Shown piece after piece: positions 46,642 to 55,897 of a stretch of DNA of 62,487 bases; within the stretch, counting starts at the first letter, position 1; each line of letters opens with the position of its first letter. The DNA comes from Hyphomicrobiales bacterium (GTDB taxonomy: Bacteria; Pseudomonadota; Alphaproteobacteria; Rhizobiales; Rhizobiaceae). The position numbers and the translations under genes are program-made. The notes beneath the pieces are model-generated. The model saw only the letters and a program-made list of their open reading frames with translations. It ran no database searches and was not told the DNA's origin. The stretch covers positions 1-62,487 of the forward strand of contig JAAEMP010000135.1 in the NCBI GenBank assembly GCA_024225445.1, given 5' to 3'.

Positions 46642-47154
46642 TTATGCATTCCCGGCAGTTTCAAACAGGGCGCTGTCCAAGGCATCCTTGGCACTATAAC
46701 CGGCCCAGACTACCAACTGAAATGCTTGATAATATCGTTCACTTGCTTCCAGCCCACTCGATAACTGGCATTCCAGTTGCTGACCGGTTGGCTCTGCCCC
46801 GCCATTCAGCAACAATGTCTGACGATACATTACCCAGCCATCATTTAATGAAAAATCAAAATGACCGATTAACAACTGCCCATTGATCATGGACAATAAT
46901 CTGGTTGCCTCATTGCCACGTTCATTCGGAATTTTCAAATCAAATGAACAGGCCAGATGCAATGCTTCAAATTCCTCCATCCAGGAATATGAAATAAGAT
47001 ATTCTGCCCAATTACCGGTGACACTGATGGAAATTTCGTCGTCCCCGTCACGACTAAAAGCCCAATCGTTGCCAGAGGCAACCTGTTCGACTTTGTCGAC
47101 AGGATTTACTTCTCGTCCAAATACAACCTCATGCAGGTCCATGATATTCCCCAT
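46642..47154 (-). CDS. YbjN-domain protein
   Basis: About 170 aa. YbjN fold similar to type III secretion chaperones: VEQVASGNDWAFSRDGDDEI near residue 22-41, YLISYSWMEEFEALHLACSF, and LLSMINGQLLIGHFDFSLND. The ATG at 47154 is used; a TTG at 47160 and an ATG at 47142 (with GGGGA five bases upstream) are alternatives. In Rhizobiales this gene commonly precedes proC. Function unknown; soluble and acidic. Confidence 0.82.
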   Translation of the reverse strand: MGNIMDLHEVVFGREVNPVDKVEQVASGNDWAFSRDGDDEISISVTGNWAEYLISYSWMEEFEALHLACSFDLKIPNERGNEATRLLSMINGQLLIGHFDFSLNDGWVMYRQTLLLNGGAEPTGQQLECQLSSGLEASERYYQAFQLVVWAGYSAKDALDSALFETAGNA

Positions 47155-47477
47155 ATTCAAGTTTCCGGATCAACCATCTACAAATTCCCGGTTGAAGTGT
47201 TACTTTTTTAGAACCATATACTCAGGTCCGCCGCGTCTCCAACGAATCAACGTGTGAATTCAGTCTATAACGGCGCATCAGCAAGAAAAGCCCAATTCGC
47301 CATTTCAGCGCACGAATCTGTGGATGCAAGTTGAATCAAATGATTCACCGGCCTGCCTAAATGATTCTGCCAAAAGCAGAATTCCACCTGTCTGACCTGT
47401 GAATAATTTCAACAAAAATAATTATGGAAAACTTGGTTTCAGTCAATCTGTACTGACCACTGTGACCCTATATCGGT
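47155..47477. other. Intergenic region between the ybjN and ubiK-like genes
   Basis: 323 bp, no gene or repeat recognised. It contains the promoter of the ybjN-proC-csaA operon and the 3' flank of the ubiK-like gene. Confidence 0.4.
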
Positions 47478-47798
47478 TTATTTGTCTGCTTTGGCATTCT
47501 TTGCGACAAGCTCTTTCAACACTTCCAACTCTTCGCGTAGCGTCTCATTTTCTGCCCTCGCACGAGAAGCCATTTCACGCACAACATCAAACTCTTCCCT
47601 TTTTACAACATCCATATTGGCTAAAAATCCTTCAGCCTGGGCTCGAAATGCTGCCTCTGCCTCTCGCCTGATACCCTGGGCCAAACCGGCACCATCAGTC
47701 ATCAATTTGGCAATTTCGTCGAATATTCTGTTTGGTCCCTGATTCACTTTTCTGATCCTGCTTAACTTTTCAACCCTGTCAGGGTATGAATTGGACAT
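47478..47798 (-). CDS. UbiK-like accessory factor (membrane fusogenic BMFP family)
   Basis: 106 aa. Helical protein with NRIFDEIAKLMTDGAGLAQG in the first part and DVVKREEFDVVREMASRARA leading into a C-terminal coiled coil rich in Leu and Glu. These motifs define the BMFP/UbiK family, which aids ubiquinone synthesis under oxygen. The first 20 residues (SNSYPDRVEKLSRIRKVNQG) are longer than usual. Lies divergent from lgt, the usual place in Rhizobiales. Confidence 0.85.
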   Translation of the reverse strand: MSNSYPDRVEKLSRIRKVNQGPNRIFDEIAKLMTDGAGLAQGIRREAEAAFRAQAEGFLANMDVVKREEFDVVREMASRARAENETLREELEVLKELVAKNAKADK

Positions 47799-47931
47799 GT
47801 GGCACCCAAACGGTTAACAGATGCCGCCGGTATCAGTTATTATCTAAGCGTTAGCACTCTATGATTCAACGAATTTTTCCAAACACCATTTTCCTTGTAC
47901 ACTATCGCCATTTACCAGCCAGGATCAGATA

Positions 47932-48762
47932 ATGAACCAGCACCCAGTTCTAGCCGCCTTGCCATTTCCGAATATCGATCCTGTATTGCTCGAACTTGGG
48001 CCATTACAAATCCATTGGTACGGAATTGGCTATGTTGTGGGTATCCTGTTTGGCTGGTGGTATTCGCGCAGACTGGTATCAAACAAAACGCTCTGGAACA
48101 ACAAACCTGCACCGATAAAACCCCGGGACCTGGATGATTTTCTAACCTGGGCGGTCATTGGAATAATTTTGGGGGGAAGGCTGGGATACGTTTTCTTTTA
48201 TGATTTCGCCGTGTTCATGCAGAACCCCACCAGTATCTTTGCCGTATGGAATGGTGGAATGAGCTTCCATGGCGGCCTGATTGGTACGCTACTGGCCATG
48301 ATCGGCTTTGCCCGCAGTCGCGGTATTTCTCCCTTCAGCCTGTTTGATGTCATTACAGCCTCTGTTCCCATCGGTATCCTGGTGGTGCGAATAACCAATT
48401 TCATCAACGGTGAACTGTATGGAAAGCCAAGCGACTTGCCCTGGGCAATTGTCTTCCCGGGAGCAGGCCCCGAACCACGTCATCCAAGCCAGCTATATGA
48501 AGCGGCCCTGGAAGGCCTTGTCATGTTCTTCATTCTTCGCCTTGTCACCCACCAATGGCTGAAACTCCGGCAACCGGGATTTACCGCAGGAATATTTGTC
48601 TTGTGGTATGCGCTTTCACGTATCCTTGTCGAGTTTGTGCGTCTGCCCGATGCCCAGCTTGGATATCTTGCAGGTGAATGGCTAACCATGGGAATGATTT
48701 TATCATTGCCACTGGCACTTGCCGGCATATGGGCAATTTATACTTCCGCAAACCGGCGATAA
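47932..48762 (+). CDS. lgt: Prolipoprotein diacylglyceryl transferase
   Basis: 276 aa with about seven membrane helices. Transfers diacylglycerol from phosphatidylglycerol to the lipobox Cys. Family motifs: [17 protein letters not shown] near residue 27-43, [11 protein letters not shown] near 83, [18 protein letters not shown], and the Lgt signature GRITN-type segment [21 protein letters not shown]-terminal [20 protein letters not shown] is conserved. midA follows after 7 bp. Confidence 0.96.
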   Translation: MNQHPVLAALPFPNIDPVLLELGPLQIHWYGIGYVVGILFGWWYSRRLVSNKTLWNNKPAPIKPRDLDDFLTWAVIGIILGGRLGYVFFYDFAVFMQNPTSIFAVWNGGMSFHGGLIGTLLAMIGFARSRGISPFSLFDVITASVPIGILVVRITNFINGELYGKPSDLPWAIVFPGAGPEPRHPSQLYEAALEGLVMFFILRLVTHQWLKLRQPGFTAGIFVLWYALSRILVEFVRLPDAQLGYLAGEWLTMGMILSLPLALAGIWAIYTSANRR

Positions 48763-48768
48763 CCAGAC

Positions 48769-49881
48769 ATGGTAAAGGATTTCAGGCAAAAAATTCTCCA
48801 GTCAATATCCGTGAGCGGACCAATTTCGATTGCCCAATATATGCACCTTTGCAATTCCCACCCTGAACATGGTTATTACGCTACCGGCAATCCGGTAGGC
48901 AAAAAAGGTGATTTCATTACAGCTCCGGAAGTCAGCCAAATGTTTGGGGAACTGATTGCGCTTTGGTGCATCAGCGCATGGAAAGCGCTTGGCTGCCCAA
49001 ACCCCGTTCAAATTGTTGAGCTGGGACCAGGGCGTGGAACCCTGATGAATGACATCATTCGAGTCGCCAAAACAGATGCGGATTTCACCGAAGCGGCCAG
49101 GTTCAATCTAATTGAAACCAGCCCCAGCCTGAAAAAAGAGCAACAGGAGACACTCGCTGATTGTAAAGCACCTGTTGCTTGGCTTGAAACAATCGAAAAT
49201 CTCCAGCCCATACCGGCAGTCTTCGTTGCCAATGAGTTTCTTGATGCAATACCCTTCCGCCAATTTATCAAATACCGGCAGCGATGGCTGGAACTTTGCG
49301 TAGGCATCAGTAAAGAAGACCAATCTAACAAGCACCAACTTGAATTTGTTATCGGACCATCCGGGCTTGATGAGGTTTTGTTACCTCCTGGTCACAAAGG
49401 TGAACCCGAGGGTGCAATATTTGAATATGCCCTGGCTCGTGAGGCAATCAGTATCTTGATTGCCCAACACATTAAAAACCATGGCGGAACCGCTCTTGTT
49501 ATCGATTATGGCCATGAAAAATCCGGTTTCGGCGACACATTTCAGGCGGTCCAGTCACACCAGTCTGTTGCTCCTTTGACCAGTCCCGGTGAATGCGATT
49601 TGACCAGCCATGTGGATTTTCAGGCAATCAGCAAAGCCGTTGGTCAAATTGGCATTGAGGCCGGCAGGGTTCTGACCCAGGGAGAGTTTTTGCTTAATCT
49701 GGGATTACTGGAACGTGCTGGCAGACTTGGACACGGCAAACCAGTTGCCGTTCAACAACAAATACAACAGGATGTTGAACGGTTGGCATCGGATGATCAA
49801 ATGGGAAAATTGTTCAAGGTTATCTGCCTGACAAAGCCCGGATTCTCGATGCCGTTGTTTGAAAAATCAGATGTTGAATAA
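48769..49881 (+). CDS. MidA-family SAM-dependent methyltransferase
   Basis: 370 aa. DUF185/NDUFAF7 family. Opening block YMHLCNSHPEHGYYATGNPVG, then GDFITAPEVSQMFGELI near 46-62, the SAM motif IVELGPGRGTLMNDIIRV near 81 and VANEFLDAIPFRQF near 149. In mitochondria the homolog methylates an Arg of complex I; the bacterial target is not established. Located in the conserved lgt-midA-pgeF order. Its 3' end is close to the following gene. Confidence 0.9.
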   Translation: MVKDFRQKILQSISVSGPISIAQYMHLCNSHPEHGYYATGNPVGKKGDFITAPEVSQMFGELIALWCISAWKALGCPNPVQIVELGPGRGTLMNDIIRVAKTDADFTEAARFNLIETSPSLKKEQQETLADCKAPVAWLETIENLQPIPAVFVANEFLDAIPFRQFIKYRQRWLELCVGISKEDQSNKHQLEFVIGPSGLDEVLLPPGHKGEPEGAIFEYALAREAISILIAQHIKNHGGTALVIDYGHEKSGFGDTFQAVQSHQSVAPLTSPGECDLTSHVDFQAISKAVGQIGIEAGRVLTQGEFLLNLGLLERAGRLGHGKPVAVQQQIQQDVERLASDDQMGKLFKVICLTKPGFSMPLFEKSDVE

Positions 49882-49939
49882 TTCGTTATATGCTAAAGAG
49901 GGAACACCAAGCCCTGAATCTTGTATCAGACAAAGTGTG

Positions 49940-50734
49940 ATGACATTTCCAGAATATGAACTGCAACCGATATTGTGCCCCAACCTGAGCGCTGGAAATT
50001 CGCACATCAAGCACGGTTTCTTCACTCGTCAGGGCGGGGTATCAACCGGCCTGTTCAAAAGTATGAATATCGGCCCCAGTTCCAGTGATAATCCCAATAA
50101 TGTGGCAAAAAACCGGAGGGCTGTTGTGCAATATCTGGGCTTGGATGACAACGATCTGCTCACCACCTGGCAGCACCATTCGCCCGATGTCGTTGTTGCA
50201 ACACATCATTGGGGAGCAAACCGCCCCACGGCTGACAGTATTGTTACCAGTCAATCCAATTTGCCAATTGCAGTCGTTACCGCCGATTGTGGACCGGTAT
50301 TGTTTTGTGATGCGGCAAATGAGGTAATTGGTGCAGCCCATGCCGGTTGGAGAGGCGCAACATCAGGTATTCTGCAAGAAACTGTGGAAACGATGATTAA
50401 CCAGGGAGCAAAACTTGAAAATATTCGCGCCACCTTGGGACCGACGATCAGTGGTAAGAACTATGAAGTCGGACCAGAATTTGTTGAAAACCTGTTGGGT
50501 CTCGACACCGCCAATACAAATTTTCTTTCACCTTCTGGCAGATCCGGCCATGCTCACTTCGACCTTCCCGCATATATTATCAAGCGTTTGACAAATTTGG
50601 GAGTTAATGCCCAATCAACAGGCCAATGTACTTATGAAGATGAAGACCATTTTTTTTCTTATCGCAGAATGACCCACCGCAGAGAAGCTGATTATGGTCG
50701 TCAGATTTCCGCTATTGCGATAATAGAAAAATAA
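49940..50734 (+). CDS. pgeF: PgeF/YfiH-type protein (multicopper polyphenol oxidase-like)
   Basis: 264 aa from the ATG at 49940, which gives the usual family length; earlier in-frame starts (ATG at 49871, overlapping midA) are possible. Motifs: KHGFFTRQGGVSTGLF, WQHHSPDVVV with metal His, VTADCGPVLFCDA with Cys, AAHAGWRGATSGIL with His, and the C-terminal CTYEDEDHFFSYRR. Homologs act as purine nucleoside phosphorylases/deaminases and in peptidoglycan editing. Conserved neighbour of lgt and midA. Confidence 0.88.
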   Translation: MTFPEYELQPILCPNLSAGNSHIKHGFFTRQGGVSTGLFKSMNIGPSSSDNPNNVAKNRRAVVQYLGLDDNDLLTTWQHHSPDVVVATHHWGANRPTADSIVTSQSNLPIAVVTADCGPVLFCDAANEVIGAAHAGWRGATSGILQETVETMINQGAKLENIRATLGPTISGKNYEVGPEFVENLLGLDTANTNFLSPSGRSGHAHFDLPAYIIKRLTNLGVNAQSTGQCTYEDEDHFFSYRRMTHRREADYGRQISAIAIIEK

Positions 50735-50794
50735 TGGTCAACATACTTTTTTCTCCGCGCCGATATCAAATTGCAAAACCAGGCAGGTAATTTC

Positions 50795-51946
50795 ATGGCA
50801 CTTCATTTTGAACGAAACGAATATGACAATCGAATGCAGTTGCTGAAAGCCTCTATCAACAGGAAAAATCTCGATGCAATGCTGCTGTTTTCACCCGAAA
50901 GCATGTACTGGTTAACCGGGTATGATACTTTTGGCTTCTGTTTTTTTCAGTGTCTGGTTGTTACCAAAAATGGTGGATTGACACTGTTGACCCGGACTCC
51001 GGACCTGCGTCAGGCCCAGCACACTTCAATTATCGAGAATATTGTTATCTGGAAAGACAGTGGTGATGCAGATCCCTCCAGCGATTTGCATGCTTTGCTT
51101 GGAGATATTGGTCTGAACGGCTTATCCATCGGCGTTGAATATGACACCCAGGGCCTGACCGGCAAAGCGGCACGCGCCATAGATCAAACTCTGAAAGATT
51201 TCGCTGAACTAAAAGATGCTTCGACCATCATACCGTCGCTGAGAACAATAAAATCTGAGGCAGAACTGGAATATGTCAGAATCGCCGGAGAACTTGCCGA
51301 TGATGCACTCGATGCCGCAATCAACACCACCAGAGCCGGTGCCTATGAAGGTGATATTCTGGCTGCAATGCACACTGCGATATTTTCCAAAGGAGGAGAT
51401 TATCCGGGCAACGAGTTCATCATCGGTTCAGCTGAAGATGCACTATTGTGCCGATACAAATCCGGACGCAGATATCTGTCTTCCAATGATCAGTTAACGC
51501 TGGAATGGGCCGGCAGCAGAGCACGCTACCACGCAGCGATGATGCGTACACTGGTAATTGGACAGCCGACAAAACGACATGATGAACTCTACCCGGCTGC
51601 TCGTGCCGCATTGTTGGCGGTACGTGATGCGATGATAGTCGGTAATCCGATCAGCGATATGTTTGATGCCCACGCAAAAGTGTTGGATGATGCAGGACTG
51701 GCCGACCACCGTCTCAATGCCTGCGGTTATTCACTGGGTGCCGTATTTACCCCCTGCTGGATGGATTCGCCGATGATCTACGCCGGGAACGACACTATCA
51801 TTTCTGCTAACATGGTCTTCTTCACCCACATGATCATTGCCGACAGCGACACACAAACGGCAATGACTCTGGGCCAAAGTTACATCACAAAATCAACAGG
51901 TCCGGAAAATTTGTCACGCCACGAAATTGACCTGATCAAATGTTAA
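50795..51946 (+). CDS. M24-family (Xaa-Pro dipeptidase/creatinase-like) protein
   Basis: 383 aa from the ATG at 50795 (CAGGTAAT upstream). N-terminal creatinase domain with DAMLLFSPESMYWLTGYDTF; C-terminal pita-bread fold begins near TIKSEAELEYVRIAGELADD. At the metal-ligand sites the sequence reads LTLEWAGSRARYHAAMMRT, CGYSLGAV, MVFFTHM and MTLGQSYIT, so the Asp-Asp-His-Glu-Glu set is missing. It is thus unlikely to be a metal-dependent peptidase. It regularly follows pgeF in Rhizobiales. Substrate unknown. It is only distantly similar to the M24 protein at 24435. Confidence 0.82.
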   Translation: MALHFERNEYDNRMQLLKASINRKNLDAMLLFSPESMYWLTGYDTFGFCFFQCLVVTKNGGLTLLTRTPDLRQAQHTSIIENIVIWKDSGDADPSSDLHALLGDIGLNGLSIGVEYDTQGLTGKAARAIDQTLKDFAELKDASTIIPSLRTIKSEAELEYVRIAGELADDALDAAINTTRAGAYEGDILAAMHTAIFSKGGDYPGNEFIIGSAEDALLCRYKSGRRYLSSNDQLTLEWAGSRARYHAAMMRTLVIGQPTKRHDELYPAARAALLAVRDAMIVGNPISDMFDAHAKVLDDAGLADHRLNACGYSLGAVFTPCWMDSPMIYAGNDTIISANMVFFTHMIIADSDTQTAMTLGQSYITKSTGPENLSRHEIDLIKC

Positions 51947-52037
51947 ATATAAGAGATACGCCAATAAAGCGGCAACTTTGCCAATTGTGCGGCGGCCTGA
52001 TGTTCAACTCAGAACTCTGAATGGGGTTATCCATCAA

Positions 52038-52649
52038 ATGAATTGCAGCAAACTGATTTCCCCTGTGTTGAGTATTACAGTGGCGAGAATATTTCGCATT
52101 GCACCCTTTCTGGTCACGTTAATTGTAATTTCTTCGTGCACATCCAGTAATCTGAACGAAGGATTGCGCCCGTCCCCCAGAGTCAGCAATGAGAACACCC
52201 GAGTTAAATCAACACCACAACGCAATGCAAACAATAAAGTGGCCCTCGTGCCCAACAATGATTCACTGTCACAAAATCAAACTCCAACACCGGGGGTTGT
52301 TTTTCTGCCAGTCGTCGGACCGCCACAGTTTGCTGTAAGCAGCCTGTCATCATCGGTGAGAAATTCTGCGCGAAGCAACGCAATAACGATCGTACCCAAC
52401 GGTCAGGCCGGAGCTTCTTATCAGGTCAAAGGATATTTTTCCGCACTTGACGATGGATCTGGAACCATATTGGTTTTCATCTGGGATATTCTGGACAATT
52501 CAGGCAAGACTCTCCACCGCATCTCTGGCGAAGAGCGCACAACAACACGCAAAACTGATCCATGGATGGCAATTAGTAACGGTATGATCGACCAGGTTGT
52601 TGTGCGCACAATGCAAAACTTGCGCCAATGGCTGAACGCGCGCACCTGA
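52038..52649 (+). CDS. Putative lipoprotein
   Basis: 203 aa from the ATG at 52038. Signal: basic residues, hydrophobic APFLVTLIVISSC with lipobox Cys at 34, so it should be modified by Lgt encoded nearby. A Ser/Asn/Arg-rich linker (about 35-90) precedes a folded domain with GASYQVKGYFSALDDGSGTI and LVFIWDILDNSGKTLHRISG. Related lipoproteins occupy this place in other Rhizobiales but have no known function. A longer frame to 51978 gives no better signal. Confidence 0.75.
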   Translation: MNCSKLISPVLSITVARIFRIAPFLVTLIVISSCTSSNLNEGLRPSPRVSNENTRVKSTPQRNANNKVALVPNNDSLSQNQTPTPGVVFLPVVGPPQFAVSSLSSSVRNSARSNAITIVPNGQAGASYQVKGYFSALDDGSGTILVFIWDILDNSGKTLHRISGEERTTTRKTDPWMAISNGMIDQVVVRTMQNLRQWLNART

Positions 52650-52980
52650 GCTTGCAGCTTTGTCCAAGATTGTTGGAAATCCCGATTTGCACAAATACAA
52701 GATGTCTTTCGCAGCCTGGCCTTTTCATGATTACATTGAACTGCTCGACCTATTTAGAACCATCAGGACGCTCCGCTCAGGCTTATAAAAAGATTGCCCA
52801 AAACTCGTCTTCGTCAAAACCATCAGGACGTTCCGTTGAGGTTGTTGAGCAATAAACCGTGCATATTATCGTTTCTTTGGCATTTTCAGCAAAAATTTAT
52901 TGTAATTTTCCGCTTCCCGCGCTTATAAGTTTCGCGAAATTACCGTTGCAAGGGAGCTTTGCAACAACAGACGGGAATTG
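52650..52980. other. Intergenic region with in-frame 60-bp direct repeat
   Basis: 331 bp. Two copies of a 20-bp unit (AACCATCAGGACG then a 7-base variable end) start at 52758 and 52818, exactly 60 bp apart. A 42-codon frame from the ATG at 52727 reads them as EPSGRSAQAYKK and KPSGRSVEVVEQ. There is no ribosome-binding site, so I do not call a gene. Confidence 0.4.
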
Positions 52981-53298
52981 TTAGAGCACCTTTCATGAAA
53001 TATGAATCGTTTGACCGAACCGAAAATGTTCACCTGCAAGACGAATTGCGCGCAAAATGGGTTTTTGGGGTGCCGGGGTACCACAAGCGAAATTCAACGC
53101 TGCAGATGGACAATTACGATCGACCCGTTTACCACATGTTTTCAACAGTTTCCATAGTGAACAGGGTGCCTGATATCAGCCCATCCGCATTGTTGCGAAG
53201 CTTGCCCGATGCAGCAAGCATCGCGCTAGGCTCCGCGCCTGGCCGGGTGGACCGATATGGGGCATCAAACGGTTCATATTTCATGAAAGGTGCTCTAG
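52981..53298. mobile_element. MITE-like element / dispersed repeat C, complete copy
   Basis: About 318 bp bounded by inverted repeats of some 33 bp (52984-53014 against 53265-53296; AGAGCACCTTTCATGAAATA at the left end, with a single mismatch to the right arm). Ends carry TTAG and CTAG, a possible target duplication. Three partial copies occur at 16.2, 20.7 and 32.0 kb. No transposase is encoded. The right end lies 1-2 bp before the prs start codon and supplies AAAGG as the probable ribosome-binding site. Confidence 0.78.
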
Positions 53299-53299
53299 G

Positions 53300-54232
53300 A
53301 TGAAACTCTTTTCAGGAAATTCCAACCGGCAACTGGCTGGCAGGATATGTGAATATCTTAATATCCCCTTGGGGTTGGCAAATGTCCGGCGATTTGCGGA
53401 TCAGGAAATTTTTCTCGAGATTCTGGAGAATGTGCGCGGCGAAGATGTTTTCGTTTTGCAATCGACTTCATTTCCCGCCAATGATCATATGATGGAACTG
53501 CTGATCATGATTGATGCGCTCAGACGTTCATCAGCGCGGCGTATAACTGCAGTCCTTCCATATTTTGGATATGCACGCCAGGACAGAAAAGTTGGTCCGC
53601 GCACACCAATTTCGGCAAAACTGGTGGCAAACCTGATTACCAATGCTGGTGCCGATCGCATACTCACACTCGATCTGCACGCCGCCCAAATTCAGGGATT
53701 TTTTGACATACCAACAGACAACCTGTTTGCGGTACCGGTATTGGCGCGCGATGTCACAAAGTATCATGATACGACAAAAACAACCGTCGTCTCTCCTGAT
53801 GTTGGGGGAGTTGTGCGTGCACGGGCTCTTGCCAAGCGAATAGATGCGCCTCTGGCTATTGTTGACAAACGCCGTGATCAACCCGGTGAATCCGAAGTGA
53901 TGAATATTATTGGTGCTGTAGAAGGCAAAGAGTGCATCCTCGTTGATGACATTATCGATTCCGGCGGTACATTGTGTAATGCAGCTGATGCATTGCTTGA
54001 AATGGGTGCAAGTTCTGTCGCAGCTTATATCACCCATGGCGTATTATCGAATAAAGCTCCCAGTCTGGTAGCCAATTCCAGATTAACCGAATTGGTCATC
54101 ACCGATTCCATTCAACCGACCAGAGAAATAGAGGAAATTGATAATATCCGGGTACTTTCAGTAGCTGAACTGGTCGGAGAAGCAATCCGGCGAACTGCCA
54201 ATGAAAAATCGGTATCGAGTCTGTTTGACTGA
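53300..54232 (+). CDS. prs: Ribose-phosphate pyrophosphokinase
   Basis: 310 aa. Makes PRPP from ribose-5-phosphate and ATP for nucleotide, His and Trp synthesis. Motifs: [16 protein letters not shown] near residue 27, [18 protein letters not shown] (ATP flap), [11 protein letters not shown] with catalytic His, and the PRPP-binding loop [18 protein letters not shown] near 213-230. Class I enzyme, hexameric in homologs. First of a prs-rplY-pth-ychF series in one direction. Its ribosome-binding region lies in the end of repeat C. Confidence 0.96.
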   Translation: MKLFSGNSNRQLAGRICEYLNIPLGLANVRRFADQEIFLEILENVRGEDVFVLQSTSFPANDHMMELLIMIDALRRSSARRITAVLPYFGYARQDRKVGPRTPISAKLVANLITNAGADRILTLDLHAAQIQGFFDIPTDNLFAVPVLARDVTKYHDTTKTTVVSPDVGGVVRARALAKRIDAPLAIVDKRRDQPGESEVMNIIGAVEGKECILVDDIIDSGGTLCNAADALLEMGASSVAAYITHGVLSNKAPSLVANSRLTELVITDSIQPTREIEEIDNIRVLSVAELVGEAIRRTANEKSVSSLFD

Positions 54233-54468
54233 TCAGTTCTGGACAGGATCCAGGGTGAATAATGCTAAACTACCCTCTTGCGCAATTTGCACTTCTCCCC
54301 TATAACGCGCTCGCCCGTACAGACACCCTTGGAGGCAATACGGGTTTGTGGAATTCATGAAAATCAATTCGTTGAAAAATTGAAACCGCAATTTCGTGAA
54401 AGCAATAGCGAAAAATTTCTTTATTGCATCTCGAAGACCTTCATATTTTACGCGAAAGGAATGCTGTT

Positions 54469-55128
54469 ATGGGCACAGATAATACGCTCAATGCACAGTT
54501 GCGTGATCGGGTTGGCAAGGGGGCCTCTCGGGAATTACGCCGCAACAAAATGGTACCTGCCGTCATCTATGGCGACAACAAGGATCCCCTTCCAATTGCT
54601 CTTGATGCAAAAGAAATGACCACACGTCTGCATGCTGGTGGTTTCGCAATCACTCTTTTCGATGTTAAAGTTGATGGTGATTCTCATCGGGTTCTGGCGA
54701 AAGACTATCAACTTGATCCGGTTAAGGACACCATCCAGCACATCGATTTTTTCCGTATCACCAAGGGTGCTACGCTGGTCGTTGAAATCCCGGTACATTT
54801 TGTCAACGAAGACGAAAGCCCGGGCATCACACGGGGCGGTGTTCTGAACATCGTGCGTCACACGATTGAAGTTGAATGTCACGCCAGTGCCATTCCGGAA
54901 GCCATTATTGGTGATATGACCGGGTTGGATATTGGTGATTCTTTAAATATCTCGGGTATTACTCTACCGGAAGGTGTCAAACCAACCATTGAAGATCGCG
55001 ACTTTACCGTCGCAACCATCGCAGCTCCTGCTGTATTGGGCGAAGAGCCGACAGATGAAGACACTCCGGAAGTTGAAATCATCGGCGAAGAAACCGAAGA
55101 AGACGAAGACGAAGCCAGCGAAGAATAA
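54469..55128 (+). CDS. rplY: Ribosomal protein bL25, CTC (long) form
   Basis: 219 aa. N-terminal 5S rRNA-binding domain: RDRVGKGASRELRRNKMVPA then IYGDNKDPLPIALD; C-terminal TL5/CTC beta domain: VEIPVHFVNEDESPGITRGG and VECHASAIPEAI. An acidic C-terminal tail (EETEEDEDEASEE) is typical of alphaproteobacteria. Start at 54469 with AAGGA ten bases upstream; an upstream in-frame ATG is less likely. The stop codon is inside a 12-bp inverted repeat. Confidence 0.95.
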   Translation: MGTDNTLNAQLRDRVGKGASRELRRNKMVPAVIYGDNKDPLPIALDAKEMTTRLHAGGFAITLFDVKVDGDSHRVLAKDYQLDPVKDTIQHIDFFRITKGATLVVEIPVHFVNEDESPGITRGGVLNIVRHTIEVECHASAIPEAIIGDMTGLDIGDSLNISGITLPEGVKPTIEDRDFTVATIAAPAVLGEEPTDEDTPEVEIIGEETEEDEDEASEE

Positions 55129-55141
55129 GTTATTCTTCGCT
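55117..55141 (+). repeat. Perfect inverted repeat across the rplY stop codon
   Basis: Arms AGCGAAGAATAA (55117-55128) and TTATTCTTCGCT (55130-55141) are exactly complementary with one base between. The TAA stop lies in the left arm. No U-tract follows, so it is not a classical terminator; it could shield the mRNA 3' end or slow reading into pth. Confidence 0.6.
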
Positions 55142-55180
55142 TCGGTGTCGACATTGGCCAGATAAGTATGGAGGCTGCAA

Positions 55181-55879
55181 GTGCTGATTATCGCAGGGCT
55201 TGGCAATCCGGGCGCTAAATATGCCAACAATCGACACAATATCGGTTTTATGGCGGTGGACGAAATTGCCCACTGCCATTCATTTTCACCCTGGAAGAGC
55301 AAATTCCATTCAATGATTGCGGAAGGCAAGCTTGCGGGTGAAAAAATTCTTTTGGTAAAACCACAAACCATGATGAATTTGTCTGGTGATGCCGTTGGCA
55401 AGGCCATGCGTTTTTATAAACTCGATGCATCCGACATTCTTGTATTGTATGACGAACTTGATCTTGCGGCGGGCAAAGCCCGTTTCAAGACAGGAGGCGG
55501 TGCAGGTGGCCACAATGGCATCAAATCCATTATCGCTCATTGTGGTGAAGGTTTTGATCGTCTGCGATTGGGCATTGGTCATCCCGGCGAGAAAGCCAGA
55601 GTAAACAATCATGTGCTGGGTGATTTTGCCAAATCAGACCAAACCTGGCTGGAACCATTGCTACAGGCAATTGGCCTGAATGCTAAAATGCTGGCCACCG
55701 GACAAAATTCCAGTTTCATGAACAAACTTTCACTGGCAGTTCAGGATACCCGGGAAACCAAACCAAGAAAACAAAGTCATATCCATCAGGCCAGAACTGG
55801 TCGAACAGAAGAAAAAACACCAAAATCGGGACCGATGGCGGATCTGTTGAAAAAACTGTTCGGATTGGACGACAAATAA
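55181..55879 (+). CDS. pth: Peptidyl-tRNA hydrolase
   Basis: 232 aa. GTG start at 55181 with GGAGG before it. Releases peptides from peptidyl-tRNA. Motifs: GLGNPGAKYANNRHNIGFMA with the catalytic His near residue 20, KPQTMMNLSGDAVGK, DELDLAAGKARFKTGGGAGG and GHNGIKSIIAHCG, plus RLRLGIGHPGEKARVNNHVL. The C-terminal 45 residues are basic and family-variable (KPRKQSHIHQARTGR). ychF follows at 19 bp. Confidence 0.96.
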   Translation: MLIIAGLGNPGAKYANNRHNIGFMAVDEIAHCHSFSPWKSKFHSMIAEGKLAGEKILLVKPQTMMNLSGDAVGKAMRFYKLDASDILVLYDELDLAAGKARFKTGGGAGGHNGIKSIIAHCGEGFDRLRLGIGHPGEKARVNNHVLGDFAKSDQTWLEPLLQAIGLNAKMLATGQNSSFMNKLSLAVQDTRETKPRKQSHIHQARTGRTEEKTPKSGPMADLLKKLFGLDDK

Positions 55880-55897
55880 AATTGAAAGTAATTTCCC

